64,000 nucleotides of DNA from Thermasporomyces sp036564245 (GTDB lineage Bacteria; Actinomycetota; Actinomycetes; Propionibacteriales; Actinopolymorphaceae). This document shows, in pieces, positions 27,352 through 35,786 of the stretch (position 1 is the stretch's first letter; each line of letters opens with the position of its first letter). Where the stretch lies: the NCBI GenBank assembly GCA_036564245.1, contig DATCKU010000043.1:120266-184265 (forward strand), written 5' to 3'. Under the pieces are notes generated by a model, which ran no database searches, was not told the origin of the DNA, and saw only the letters and a program-made list of their open reading frames with translations. The position numbers were made by a program, and so were the translations under genes.

Positions 27352-28722
27352 TCAAGGTGAGGTGTTGGTCTGCGCGCCGGTGGGAGTCGAGAGGATGGCG
27401 CCGGCGTCGCGGAGTCGGTGCTGCAGCTGCGCCGGCGGCACGTCACGCGGCGATCGGCCGGTTGCCGCCGCAAGGGCTGCCGCGGTGCCTGCGGCTTGGC
27501 CCATCGTCATGCACTGGGCCATCGAGCGTACGGCGGCGTGGGCGTCGTGCGTGGCCGAGAAGCAGCGGCCAGCGACAAGGAGGTTGTCGGCGTCGCGGAC
27601 CAGCAGCGTGCGGTACGGAATGCCGACCGCCGCACCTTCAGGGAGGTACTGCCAGACCGTGCCCGCGCCGTCGTGGTGGTCCTCGATCGGGGCGCCGCAG
27701 AGCCCGATCTGGTCGTCGAACTGTCGGCCGGCCAGGACGTCCTCCCGGGTGAGCCGGTAGTCGCCGTACACCCGCCGGGTCTCACGTACGCCGATCTGCA
27801 CACCGAAGGCCGCGAGCTCGGCGCGCTCGTATCCCGGCACCCGGTCACGGAGGAAGCGAACGTACTCGAGTGCCTGTCGCCTGCCGCGCATCTCGGCCTC
27901 GGACAGCAGCTCGGGATCGGTGGCGTTCCTGACCTCGCCGTCCTCGCGCCGGTAGGAGGCCAGCCGGGTCATGATGGTGGCCGTCATGCCGTCGACGGGC
28001 GTGATGTGGTCGCTTCCGTCCCGCCGAGGCAGGTCGTACGCCCCCGACTCGGCCGCCTCCCGCATGAGCTCGGTGAGCTCCTGCTTGGAGATGCTGAACC
28101 GTCGCTCGACGTCGACATTGCACATGCGGAACGTCGTGGTCAGCGTCTGGGCCGGCTCGACCGAGCCCGCGAGCTCGTACCCCACGCCGGCGAAGTGGCA
28201 CAGGTCGGCGTCCCCGCTCGCGTCGACGAACACCCGGCCGGTCACGCGGCGCAACCCGGCCTTGGTGGCGACCAGCACCTCGCGGACGGACCCGTCGACC
28301 ACGGTCGCGTCCTGGACCGTGGCGTACAACAGCACCTTGACGCCGGCGGCCTGGACCAGGTCTTCCCAGACGACCTTCAGATGTTCCGGGTGGTAGGTGA
28401 TGCCGGTCCCGGCGCCGAACGAGTTGGGGCGGTGGACGACCCGTCCGATCGCCGCGAGGCCGGCGACGACCTCGTCCAGGAGGCCACCGACGACCTTCGT
28501 GCCACGGTCGACCGGTTTGCCGTCAGGACCCAGGCGGGCTGTGCGCGGCAGGTAGGCGCCGTAGAACGTGTCCAGCACCGCCGTGCTCGTGCCGCCGAGG
28601 AAACCGTGGCGTTCGAGCAGCAGGGTTCGTGCGCCCGCCCTGGCCGCTGCGATCGCCGCGGTCGCGCCAGCCGAGCCGGCACCGACGACCACGACGTCGG
28701 CCTGTGTCGGAACCTCACGCAC
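27352..28722 (-). CDS. FAD-dependent oxidoreductase (FAD_oxidored family)
   Basis: About 456 residues. ADVVVVGAGSAGATAAIAAARAG at the N-terminus is the FAD-binding Rossmann motif. VFVDASGDADLCHFAGVGYE (about 185-205) and LLVAGRCFSATHDAHAAVRSMAQ with MGQAAGTAAALA at the C-terminus are typical of the family found in carbohydrate-use clusters. The open frame reaches 28776, but the GTG at 28722 has GGAGG 4 bases ahead, and the upstream ATG lies inside the -10 element of the predicted promoter, so 28722 is the better start. It is the first gene of the operon with the ABC importer and presumably acts on the imported compound or a derivative. The reaction is not known. Confidence 0.85.
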   Translation of the reverse strand: MREVPTQADVVVVGAGSAGATAAIAAARAGARTLLLERHGFLGGTSTAVLDTFYGAYLPRTARLGPDGKPVDRGTKVVGGLLDEVVAGLAAIGRVVHRPNSFGAGTGITYHPEHLKVVWEDLVQAAGVKVLLYATVQDATVVDGSVREVLVATKAGLRRVTGRVFVDASGDADLCHFAGVGYELAGSVEPAQTLTTTFRMCNVDVERRFSISKQELTELMREAAESGAYDLPRRDGSDHITPVDGMTATIMTRLASYRREDGEVRNATDPELLSEAEMRGRRQALEYVRFLRDRVPGYERAELAAFGVQIGVRETRRVYGDYRLTREDVLAGRQFDDQIGLCGAPIEDHHDGAGTVWQYLPEGAAVGIPYRTLLVRDADNLLVAGRCFSATHDAHAAVRSMAQCMTMGQAAGTAAALAAATGRSPRDVPPAQLQHRLRDAGAILSTPTGAQTNTSP

Positions 28723-28749
28723 AGGTCCTCCCTGGCCAGGCGACGAACC

Positions 28750-28827
28750 ATTGGTCTGCTTCGTGCCCGCTGACATTAGACCGACAGGGGACGTGGGTCA
28801 ACCCGTCACGCATACCAATTCAGCAGC
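28750..28827 (-). promoter_or_regulatory. Leftward promoter with flanking regulator arms (oxidoreductase-ABC operon)
   Basis: On the minus strand, TTGACC (28801-28796) and TAATGT (28778-28773) form a near-ideal -35/-10 pair with a 17-base spacer. The arm ATTGGTATGC (28819-28810) ends 8 bases before the -35, and GCAGACCAAT (28759-28750) lies 13 bases after the -10. The two arms are inverted with 50 bp between them. The segment 28818-28827 (ATTCAGCAGC) also serves as the weak upstream arm of the divergent promoter. Confidence 0.75.
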
Positions 28828-28834
28828 GACATGC

Positions 28835-28918
28835 TTGTGATCAGCGGCATAATCTCGTACGGTCGGATCGCTCGAGGCGGACCATATGCGGTGGAGGAAC
28901 GTGGCCAAATTGGTCTGC
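28835..28918 (+). promoter_or_regulatory. Rightward promoter and operator arms for the SIS-kinase-SDR-GntR operon
   Basis: TTGTGA (28835-28840) and TACGGT (28858-28863) are 17 bases apart. The arm GCGGACCATA (28877-28886) lies 13 bases after the -10, as in the divergent promoter, and 49 bp from the weak upstream arm at 28818-28827. A perfect extra copy, ATTGGTCTGC, is at 28909-28918, within the expected 5' leader, where a bound repressor could block elongation. Confidence 0.6.
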
Positions 28919-29004
28919 TGTATGCGCGGTCTCTACCGGTCCACCGTGATCGGCTGCTATTCCAGCGAGTGGAGCCGGACACATCGAGGAAGGGTGAGAA
29001 GCCT

Positions 29005-29763
29005 ATGCCGTTCCGCTACCCCGCGCTGGCCCGAGAGATCGTGGACCGGATCGAGCGCACGCAGACCGAGGCCATCGAGAAGGCCGCCGACGTCTTCGCC
29101 ACCGCGATCGCCGCAGGCGGCCTGGTGCACACGTTCGGCTGCGGCCATTCACGAATGGCTGTCGAGGAGCTCTTTCCTCGAATCGGCTCGATCGTGGGCT
29201 TCCACCCGATCGTGGAGTTGGCGCTCACGTACTACACGAACGTCGTCGGCACCATGGGGCTGGCGCAGTCGCTCTTCCTGGAACGGGTGGACGGGTACGG
29301 TGAGGTCATCCTCGACAACTATGTCTTCGACGAGCGGGATGCGGCGCTCGTCGTCTCCTCGACCGGCATCAACAACGTCCCGCTCGAGGTCGCGCTGGGT
29401 TTGCGTAAGCGTGGCCTTCCGGTGGTCGCGATCACGTCGTTCGCGCACTCGTCGAGTGTTCCGTCCCGGCATCCATCCGGAAAGCACCTGTACGAGGTGG
29501 CCGACATCGCCATCGACAACTGCTCGCCACGCGGCGACGCGGCGGTCGAGGTGCCTGGCTGCCCCCATCCGGTCGGTCCGACGTCGACGCTCGGAACCGT
29601 CGTGGTGCTGCACATGATCGCCGAGCTCGTGGCCAAGGGCCTGGTCGAGCGCGGCGTCACCCCGGTCGTCCTGGGGACACCACACGGCGGTGACGAGGAG
29701 GCCGCTCGACGCAACCTGGCGGAGTACTTCGCCGAGCACCGGCGGCGAACCGCGCGGGCGTAG
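29005..29763 (+). CDS. SIS-domain sugar-phosphate isomerase-like protein (UPF0309-like)
   Basis: A 252-residue protein with a SIS (sugar isomerase) fold. HTFGCGHSRMAVEELFPR near residue 40 and LVVSSTGINNVPLEVALGLRKRGLPVVAITS around residues 115-145 are the phosphosugar-binding segments. Related proteins of the UPF0309 group are annotated as sugar isomerase-domain proteins without a firm reaction. The ATG at 29005 follows GAGGAAGGG; the frame is open to 28831, but that part is the promoter/leader. It is the first gene of a four-gene operon and probably isomerises or senses a phosphorylated sugar made by the kinase that follows. Confidence 0.85.
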   Translation: MPFRYPALAREIVDRIERTQTEAIEKAADVFATAIAAGGLVHTFGCGHSRMAVEELFPRIGSIVGFHPIVELALTYYTNVVGTMGLAQSLFLERVDGYGEVILDNYVFDERDAALVVSSTGINNVPLEVALGLRKRGLPVVAITSFAHSSSVPSRHPSGKHLYEVADIAIDNCSPRGDAAVEVPGCPHPVGPTSTLGTVVVLHMIAELVAKGLVERGVTPVVLGTPHGGDEEAARRNLAEYFAEHRRRTARA

Positions 29764-29776
29764 CGAGGCGGGACCG

Positions 29777-31264
29777 ATGCGCAGTGGACTGACGATTGGG
29801 TTGGACGTCGGCACCGGATCGGCGAAGGCGGTGGTGCTCGATCCCGGGCGCGACGTGCTGGGCCGAGGCAGCAGCGAGACGTACCCGACGACGACACCAG
29901 CGCCGGGTCGAGCCGAGCAGGATCCGCTCGACTGGTGGCGGGCTGCCGGGGAAGCGGTCCGGAAGGCGTTGGCTGCGGCTGGGCTGCCGGGCGGGTCGCG
30001 GGACGTCACCGCGATAGCGGTGAGCGGGCAAGGTGCGGCCCTCGTCCTCGTCGACGGCGGGCTTGCCCCCGTCGGTCCAGCGCTCATCCACCTGGACCAG
30101 CGGTCCTCGGCCGAGGCCTCGGAGTTGGCGGAGGGACCCGCAGGGCAGGCGATCCTGCGCGCGAACGGTCAGCGGCCGGGCGCCTGGAACGTCGCGGCCA
30201 AGCTGTGCTGGGTCCGCCGGAACCAGCCGGAGCGGGTGCGTGCGGCGCGTGGGCTCACGTCCGCGGCTGGGTTCGTCCTGGCACAGCTCACCGGTCGGCT
30301 GGTGCAGAGCGCGAGTGACGCCGGCATCAGCGACCTGTTCGACCTCACGTCTCGAGACTGGGCGAGTGACGTGCTCGCAGCGCTCGACATCGACCCGGCG
30401 TTCCTTCCCGAGGTCGCACCGGCCACCGCCGAGGTGGGCGGGCTGACCGCGGAAGCCCAACGGGAGTTGGGACTTTCCGGCCGGGTGCGGGTCGTGGCCG
30501 GGGGCGAGGACACGTCGAGCGCGGCGCTCGCCGCCGGCGTGGTGGGACGCGACGGTACGTACCTCAGTCTCGGGAGCGCCGGTGTCGTCGGCGTGGCGGT
30601 CGAGCGGGGATCGGTGCGTGAGCCGCGACTGTTGACCTTCCCGCACGTCCGCGACGACGTGGACCTGTTGTCCGGCTCCATGACCTCTGCCGGGTCGGCG
30701 CTGTCATGGTGGGCAGAGATCACCGGTCGGGAGCCTGCCGATCTGCTCGCCGAGGCCGAGCACACGCAACCGGGTGCGGGCGGTGTGGTCTTCCTGCCGT
30801 ACCTTGCCGGCGAGCTGCATCCCATCGCGGATCCGGACGCCCGCGGGGTCTTCACTGGGCTCTCGTTCGCCTCCGGGCGGGCCGAGCTGACCCGGGCCAT
30901 CATCGAGGGATCGGCGACCGCGATCGCGCACAACCTCGACGTGGCGGTCGCCGCCGGCGCGAGACCTGGAGGGCTGTCTGCCACCGGTGGGCCCACGCGC
31001 TCTGCCGTCTGGATGCGGGCGGTCGCCGCCGCGACGAACCGCGTGGTCGAGGTCGTCGATACGCAGGGCGCGCCGCTTGGCGACGCGATGCTTGCCGCTG
31101 GTGAGTCGGACGACGAGGTGGCCGAGCTGGTGGCCGCTCACCGTCGGGTCCAGGCGCGGTACGAACCGGACGAGCGGGAGGCGGAGGCTGCACGGGAACG
31201 CCGCCAGCAGGCGACCGAGCTTTACCATGCCGTCCGGGCTCTGCGGACCAGGAGGACGGAATGA
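29777..31264 (+). CDS. FGGY-family carbohydrate kinase
   Basis: A 495-residue kinase of the xylulokinase/gluconokinase/glycerol kinase type. The N-terminal phosphate-binding segment reads LTIGLDVGTGSAKAVVLD, and the second domain has RVVAGGEDTSSAALAAGVV, LSLGSAGVVGVAV and the adenine-binding GLSATGGPTRSAVWMRAVAAATNR near residue 405. These kinases phosphorylate a sugar or polyol hydroxyl using ATP. The substrate cannot be read from sequence. It starts 13 bp after the SIS gene and its stop overlaps the SDR start (ATGA), consistent with a single operon. Confidence 0.92.
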   Translation: MRSGLTIGLDVGTGSAKAVVLDPGRDVLGRGSSETYPTTTPAPGRAEQDPLDWWRAAGEAVRKALAAAGLPGGSRDVTAIAVSGQGAALVLVDGGLAPVGPALIHLDQRSSAEASELAEGPAGQAILRANGQRPGAWNVAAKLCWVRRNQPERVRAARGLTSAAGFVLAQLTGRLVQSASDAGISDLFDLTSRDWASDVLAALDIDPAFLPEVAPATAEVGGLTAEAQRELGLSGRVRVVAGGEDTSSAALAAGVVGRDGTYLSLGSAGVVGVAVERGSVREPRLLTFPHVRDDVDLLSGSMTSAGSALSWWAEITGREPADLLAEAEHTQPGAGGVVFLPYLAGELHPIADPDARGVFTGLSFASGRAELTRAIIEGSATAIAHNLDVAVAAGARPGGLSATGGPTRSAVWMRAVAAATNRVVEVVDTQGAPLGDAMLAAGESDDEVAELVAAHRRVQARYEPDEREAEAARERRQQATELYHAVRALRTRRTE

Positions 31265-32007
31265 GCGAGACGCCGGTCGCCCTGGTCACCGGCGCCGCCT
31301 CCGGTCTGGGTCAAGCCACCGCCGAGCGGCTCAGCGCCCAAGGCTGGCGGGTGGCAGGTCTGGACCGGGCGGCCATCGCGCCTGGCGGACCGTGTGCGTA
31401 CACCGAGGTCGTCGACGTGACCGACGAGGCCGCGGTGCGGACCGGTGTGACCGCGATGGTGGCGGCCCTCGGCCGCGTGGACGCCCTGGTCTGTTGTGCG
31501 GGCATCGCCGGCTCGGCCGTGGGCGACGGACCGGCCGACAAGCTCACGAAAGCCGCGTTGGATGCGGTGTTCGCGGTCAACTTGCGCGGCACCGCGCTTG
31601 TCGTCGCGGCAGCCTGGCCCGCGCTGGTCGCAAGCCGTGGAAGCATTGTCCTCGTGTCCTCGATCCTCGGCCTGACCGGAGGCGGTGGGCCGTTCGCCAG
31701 CCATGGCTACGTGATGTCCAAGGGCGGGATCACGGCGTTCACGAAAGCGCTGGCGGCGTCCGGTCGCGACCACGGCGTACGAGCCAACGCCGTCGCGCCT
31801 GGCCTGGTCGACACGCCGATGGCTGCTCGTGCCTTGAACCGACCGCAGGTGCGTGAGTACGTCCGCGATCGCCAGCCGTTGACCCGGGGCCCGATCCCAC
31901 CGGGTGCGGTCGCCGATGTTATCGCGTTCCTGTGCTCGTCGGGGGCCGCGGCCGTCACGGGTCAGGTCATCGCGGTCGACGCAGGGTGGGGGCTGGATCC
32001 GGCATGA
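31261..32007 (+). CDS. SDR-family NAD(P)-dependent dehydrogenase
   Basis: A 248-residue classical short-chain dehydrogenase. VALVTGAASGLGQATAERL is the cofactor loop (TGxxxGxG), CCAGIAGS follows beta-4, and the catalytic Ser/Tyr/Lys are in LVSSILG and YVMSKGGITAF around residues 137-157. Asp near residue 37 (GLDRAA) favours NAD+. VRANAVAPGLVDTPM and the C-terminal VIAVDAGWGLDPA are typical. It overlaps the kinase and the regulator by 4 bp each, so it is tightly coupled to both. A role in oxidising a sugar or sugar phosphate is inferred from context. Confidence 0.92.
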   Translation: MSETPVALVTGAASGLGQATAERLSAQGWRVAGLDRAAIAPGGPCAYTEVVDVTDEAAVRTGVTAMVAALGRVDALVCCAGIAGSAVGDGPADKLTKAALDAVFAVNLRGTALVVAAAWPALVASRGSIVLVSSILGLTGGGGPFASHGYVMSKGGITAFTKALAASGRDHGVRANAVAPGLVDTPMAARALNRPQVREYVRDRQPLTRGPIPPGAVADVIAFLCSSGAAAVTGQVIAVDAGWGLDPA

Positions 32008-32801
32008 GTCTGCGCAGTCGCCTTGGTCGCGATCTGGCCGCCGTCCTCGAGCGCGAGATCCTCTCGGGACGCTGGCCGACCGGCAGCAAGCTGCCGACCG
32101 AGCGGGAGCTCGCCGTCCTCCACGGTGTCAGTCGGCAGACCGTGCGGGAGGCCTTGGACGAGCTCGAACGCGCCTGCCTCGTGGTCCGCCGGCAGGGCAG
32201 TGGGACGTACGTCGCCGAACGCCGTCTGGAACAGTCGTTGCTCGGCCACTTCTCGATCGTGGAGGCGATCCGGTCGTCCGGCCTCGTCATCGAGACCACC
32301 GTGCTCGCGCAGGCTGTGGGACCCGCCCTGCCGGCGGTCGCGGAGAGCCTCGGGGTGGCGCCCGAGTCGCCGGTCGTGGAGCTGGAACGGCTGCGTGCGG
32401 TGGGCGGCGAGCCGTTCATGCTCGAGCGGACCTGGCTGCCGGCCGAACGACTGCCCGGGATCGAGGACGCCGACCTCACGACCGTCGGGCTCTACGAGAC
32501 GCTTCGCGAGCGTTACGGCGTCGTTCTCGTACGAGCGGTGGAGTCGTTCGAGCCGATCGTGTTGCACGCCGACGAGGCGAGGCGGCTGGGAGAGCGGTCC
32601 GGACGGCCTGCCCTGATGCTGCTGCGGACGACGTACGACGACCAGGATCGGGCCATCGAGTCCGCCCGGGCGATCCTGCGCGCCGACCGCTGTCGCTCAC
32701 TCGTCGAGCGCCGAGTCGTCGAGCCGCCCCGACAGCCGGCTGCTTCGCGTCGCGGTCGCGCTGGCCGGACGCGGCGGCGTACGGTCGCCGCCGCCAAATG
32801 A
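32004..32801 (+). CDS. GntR-family transcriptional regulator, HutC subfamily
   Basis: A 265-residue protein. The winged helix-turn-helix at residues about 5-72 reads ILSGRWPTGSKLPTERELAVLHGVSRQTVREALDEL followed by LVVRRQGSGTYVAE. The C-terminal effector domain (about 90-240) is of the UTRA type, with PVVELERLRAVGGEPFMLERTWLP. UTRA domains often bind sugar phosphates or related metabolites. ATG 32004 overlaps the SDR stop. A basic C-terminal tail is present. As the last gene of the operon it is probably autoregulated. The decamers with a TGGTCT core around this locus resemble half-sites of known HutC-type operators (TGGTCTAGACCA), which makes it the best candidate reader. Confidence 0.92.
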   Translation: MSLRSRLGRDLAAVLEREILSGRWPTGSKLPTERELAVLHGVSRQTVREALDELERACLVVRRQGSGTYVAERRLEQSLLGHFSIVEAIRSSGLVIETTVLAQAVGPALPAVAESLGVAPESPVVELERLRAVGGEPFMLERTWLPAERLPGIEDADLTTVGLYETLRERYGVVLVRAVESFEPIVLHADEARRLGERSGRPALMLLRTTYDDQDRAIESARAILRADRCRSLVERRVVEPPRQPAASRRGRAGRTRRRTVAAAK

Positions 32802-32846
32802 CCACCCCGCGGGGGGCCGCCCCCCGCGTTCCCCCCCAAATGACCA
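32794..32846. repeat. Direct repeats bracketing a GC-rich hairpin
   Basis: CCAAATGACCA occurs at 32794-32804 and again at 32836-32846, exactly 42 bp apart. The first copy includes the GntR stop codon, and a perfect hairpin lies between the copies. The arrangement looks like a duplicated or inserted small element, but no inverted termini or open frame are present. Confidence 0.55.
32808..32828 (+). terminator. Perfect 9-bp hairpin after the GntR gene
   Basis: CGCGGGGGG (32808-32816) and CCCCCCGCG (32820-32828) form a 9-bp all-GC stem with a 3-base loop (CCG), 6 bases after the stop codon. It is a likely terminator of the SIS-kinase-SDR-GntR operon, although no T-tract follows. Confidence 0.6.
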
Positions 32847-32847
32847 T

Positions 32848-32903
32848 GTGCACTACGCCTGTCGGGGGTGCAACACGTGCCGGCACGTAGTGCACCCCCG
32901 ACA
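32848..32903. repeat. Two mutually exclusive inverted repeats
   Basis: GTGCACTACG (32848-32857) is complementary to CGTAGTGCAC (32886-32895). TGTCGGGGGTGC (32860-32871) is complementary to GCACCCCCGACA (32892-32903). The two right arms share four bases, so both stems cannot form fully together. ACGTGCCGGCACGT at 32875-32888 is itself a perfect palindrome. This could be an extended terminator or a regulatory switch downstream of the GntR operon. Confidence 0.6.
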
Positions 32904-32947
32904 AACGCGGTGAGCACTTCGCGAAGCTCTTGAAGACCTGTTGACCA

Positions 32948-32990
32948 GCAGACCATCCGCTGGGGAACTCAGTGTTTCAATTTGGTCCGC
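32948..32990. promoter_or_regulatory. Additional operator-like arm pair
   Basis: GCAGACCATC (32948-32957) and TTTGGTCCGC (32981-32990) are diverged copies of the decamer, inverted, with 23 bp between them. No good -35/-10 core lies between them. They may be auxiliary regulator sites upstream of the 5'-nucleotidase promoter. Confidence 0.4.
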
Positions 32991-33047
32991 TAGCTCGCGA
33001 CCTTCCGTACACCATAGACCTTCAACTGCTTCTAGATGATCCTGGCA

Positions 33048-33116
33048 ATTGGTCTGCTCCAAGCGTTGACAGGTCCCTAGCGGAGCCCTAGATTCCGAGC
33101 GACGTCACGGACCAAT
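33048..33116 (+). promoter_or_regulatory. Promoter with flanking regulator arms (5'-nucleotidase-like gene)
   Basis: TTGACA (33066-33071) and TAGATT (33089-33094) are separated by 17 bases. ATTGGTCTGC (33048-33057) ends 8 bases before the -35, and ACGGACCAAT (33107-33116) starts 12 bases after the -10. The arms are inverted with 49 bp between them, the same geometry as at the oxidoreductase promoter. Confidence 0.75.
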
Positions 33117-33136
33117 CGCCCTGGGAGGTGAGCACC

Positions 33137-35704
33137 GTGACCAGGCTCCGTCGGTCCATCCGGCCCATCCGTACAGCCGTCACCGCTGGCACTGTCTTCC
33201 TGACCGCCCTGCTCGTCCAGCTCACGATCCTCGTGCCTCCTGCGGCGCCGGCCGTCGACGCGGCCAGCACAGACCCACGTCGCGACGATCTGACTCGCGG
33301 AGATTGGCGTGGCGTCTATGGCAGCGCGGGATACGTCGTCGTTGGCGATCCCGATGTCCATCTCCCCGGTGGGGTCACAGTCGACATGGGTGGCACCGCC
33401 TTCGTCTGGGACGCAGCAGCGTCGGACGAGCGCGCTCTGCAGCGGCCGTCGGGAACGGGACGGCTCGCCGCCGCCCGATACGGCACCACGTTCGACATCG
33501 TGGTCGACATCCCAGCGGGGTCGCCCGGGTTCCGTCTCGCGATCTACGTGCTCGACTACGACACCGACAACACCCGTGGCCAGCTGATGACCCTGCGGAC
33601 ACCGAGCGGGGAGGTTCTCGGCACCGCCGACGTCAGGCGGTTCCGAGGTGGCCGTTACCTGCTCTGGGACATCCCTGGCAGTGTCCGGCTGACGGTGGAG
33701 CGGACCGCCGGTGCCAACGCGGTGGTCAGCGGGTTGTTCCTCGACCCGCTCGGCACGCCGGACCCACCGGGTGACACCACGCCACCGACGGTCGAGGCGA
33801 CAGCGGTCGGCAGCCGCACGTCATCTGGTGAGTACGTTGGCTGGGCGCGGGTGACGCTCGCCGCGGACGACGGGGACGGTGCCGGAGTCGACACGATCGA
33901 GTACGCGGTCGGTGACGGTGCCTGGGAGAAGTACGTACGACCGGTCTGGTTCCGCAACCCCGGCGAGCACGTACTCCGGGTCCGAGCCACCGACCTCGCC
34001 GGTAACCCGTCCGAACCGGCGACCGTGACCGTTCACGTCGTCCCCGGCGAGCCCGATCTGGTCCCGCTCCGGGTCATCGGGCTCAACGACTACCACGGGG
34101 CGGATGCCAATGGCCCACGCATGGCCACCGCGATCAAGGAGCTCCGGGCCGAGCAACCCAACAACGTCCTGCTCGGTGTCGGCGACCTGATCGGCTGGAC
34201 GACGTACGCCAACGACGCCACGCGCGACGAGTTCGTGATCGACCTCCTCGAGTATCTCGGGATGGATGCCCACGGTGCCGGAAACCACGAGTTCGACGAG
34301 GGAATCGGTGAGCTGCTACGGATCCAGCGCGGCGGCTGCCACCCGGTCGACGGCTGCTTCGACCACGACGGCGACGGCGTGGTCGAGGAGGGCGAGTACG
34401 ACGGCTCGGACGTGCCGATCCTGGTGGCCAACCTGGTGCACGAACGCACCGGCGAGCGGGTGTTCCCAGGGTCGCTGGTCCGCACGGTGGACGGGGTCCG
34501 GATCGGCGTGGTCGCGGCGACCACGGAGTCCACGGCCCGCGGAATCGGGGTCGAGCTGTTCCCGCACCACGAGTTTCTCGACCCGGTGGTCGCGATCAAT
34601 CGTGAGGTACGAAAGCTCAGGGCGCGCGGCGTGCAGGTCATCGTCGCGTTGGTGCACGAGGGCGGGCTGGGTGCTCCACCGTCGTGCCTGGAGCCGGCAG
34701 GACCGATGGTCGACATCGCCACGCGCACCGACGCCGAGGTCGACCTGATCCTGGGTGGGCACTGGCACACGACACACACCTGTGTGCTGCGGGACCCGGC
34801 GGGCCGGCCGCGCCCGGTCCTCGAGGCCTCACCGTACGGCGCCCAGCTCCAGCTCGCCGACCTGGTCGTCTCGCGTCGCGGAGGTGACGTGCTGCGGGAG
34901 CACTCCGTCGGCGCCCTGAGCGACATTCCGGCGACGCTGCCGCCTGACCCTGGCGCCCAGGCGATCATCGCGCGCGCCACCCAGATCGCCAACGCTCGTG
35001 GCGAGCAGATCGTGGGTCGGGTCGTCGGTGACTTCCGGCGTGGCAGGAACGCGGCCGGCCAGCTCGATCCGTCGCAGCAGAGCACGCTGCTCAACCTGCA
35101 CGCCGATGCCGAGCTGGCCTGGGTACGTGAGCATGTGCCCGGCTCGGCGGACTTCGCGCTCGCCGACCACGTGCTGGTGAATGGTGACCTGCTGCACGCC
35201 AGGTCCGGCAACGAGCCCGAGGATGGTTTGGTGCGGTGGCGTGAGACCTGGTCGGCAAACATCTACGACGCCCGCATGTTGGTGCTGACCATGACCGGTG
35301 CCGAGATCGAGCGGGTGCTGCGCTCCCAGTGGGACCAGAACCTGCTCATGGGCGTGTCACACAACGTCTGGTATCTGCGTGATCCGTCAGAGACCAGGAT
35401 CCCCGGTCGGATGAGTGCCGATCTGTTCTACCTCGACGGCGAGCCGCTGGAACGCAAACGCACGTACCGCGTCGTGGTCAACTCGATCATCGCTCGTGGA
35501 TTCGACTGGATGCCGGCGTTCGCCTCCATAACCCAGCGGTACGACACCGGCGTGCCGGTGCGCACGGCCCACAACTGGTATCTGGGAGCGCACTCGCCGC
35601 TCGACCCGCGGGACTATGCCGGCCGCATCCCGACCATCGCCGAGGCCTGCGATAGGCCGTCTCCCGACCCGCGCTGCCCTTCCGCTGAGGGCGAAGGCCG
35701 CTAG
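33137..35704 (+). CDS. Secreted 5'-nucleotidase/2',3'-cyclic phosphodiesterase-like metallophosphatase
   Basis: About 855 residues. The start GTG 33137 lies 8 bases after GGGAGG; the GTG at 33128 overlaps that site and is less likely. A signal peptide (residues 1-44, ending AVDAAS) is followed by a beta-rich domain (55-205) and an Ig-like domain (about 220-305, ATDLAGNPSEPATVTV). The metallophosphatase core has VIGLNDYHGA, VGDLIG, GAGNHEFDEG, and GGHWHTTHT. The 5'-nucleotidase C-terminal domain starts near residue 610, with SANIYDARMLVLTMTGAEIERVL and a substrate loop near FDWMP. HGADANG replaces the usual HGNFEP. The regulated promoter suggests release of phosphate or a nucleoside from an external compound linked to the sugar pathway. 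Confidence 0.88.
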   Translation: MTRLRRSIRPIRTAVTAGTVFLTALLVQLTILVPPAAPAVDAASTDPRRDDLTRGDWRGVYGSAGYVVVGDPDVHLPGGVTVDMGGTAFVWDAAASDERALQRPSGTGRLAAARYGTTFDIVVDIPAGSPGFRLAIYVLDYDTDNTRGQLMTLRTPSGEVLGTADVRRFRGGRYLLWDIPGSVRLTVERTAGANAVVSGLFLDPLGTPDPPGDTTPPTVEATAVGSRTSSGEYVGWARVTLAADDGDGAGVDTIEYAVGDGAWEKYVRPVWFRNPGEHVLRVRATDLAGNPSEPATVTVHVVPGEPDLVPLRVIGLNDYHGADANGPRMATAIKELRAEQPNNVLLGVGDLIGWTTYANDATRDEFVIDLLEYLGMDAHGAGNHEFDEGIGELLRIQRGGCHPVDGCFDHDGDGVVEEGEYDGSDVPILVANLVHERTGERVFPGSLVRTVDGVRIGVVAATTESTARGIGVELFPHHEFLDPVVAINREVRKLRARGVQVIVALVHEGGLGAPPSCLEPAGPMVDIATRTDAEVDLILGGHWHTTHTCVLRDPAGRPRPVLEASPYGAQLQLADLVVSRRGGDVLREHSVGALSDIPATLPPDPGAQAIIARATQIANARGEQIVGRVVGDFRRGRNAAGQLDPSQQSTLLNLHADAELAWVREHVPGSADFALADHVLVNGDLLHARSGNEPEDGLVRWRETWSANIYDARMLVLTMTGAEIERVLRSQWDQNLLMGVSHNVWYLRDPSETRIPGRMSADLFYLDGEPLERKRTYRVVVNSIIARGFDWMPAFASITQRYDTGVPVRTAHNWYLGAHSPLDPRDYAGRIPTIAEACDRPSPDPRCPSAEGEGR

Positions 35705-35786
35705 CCCCACGACGCCTTACGCGGTGTTTGGGACCCGTCCATGCTGTCGACGCCGTGTGTGGATCGCAAAGGCCCTCTGCACGTGG

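Noticed and set aside
26084..27760. 558-codon rightward frame opposite the solute-binding protein
   Set aside because: It is antisense to the clearly conserved binding protein and FAD oxidoreductase; no motif or ribosome binding site supports it.
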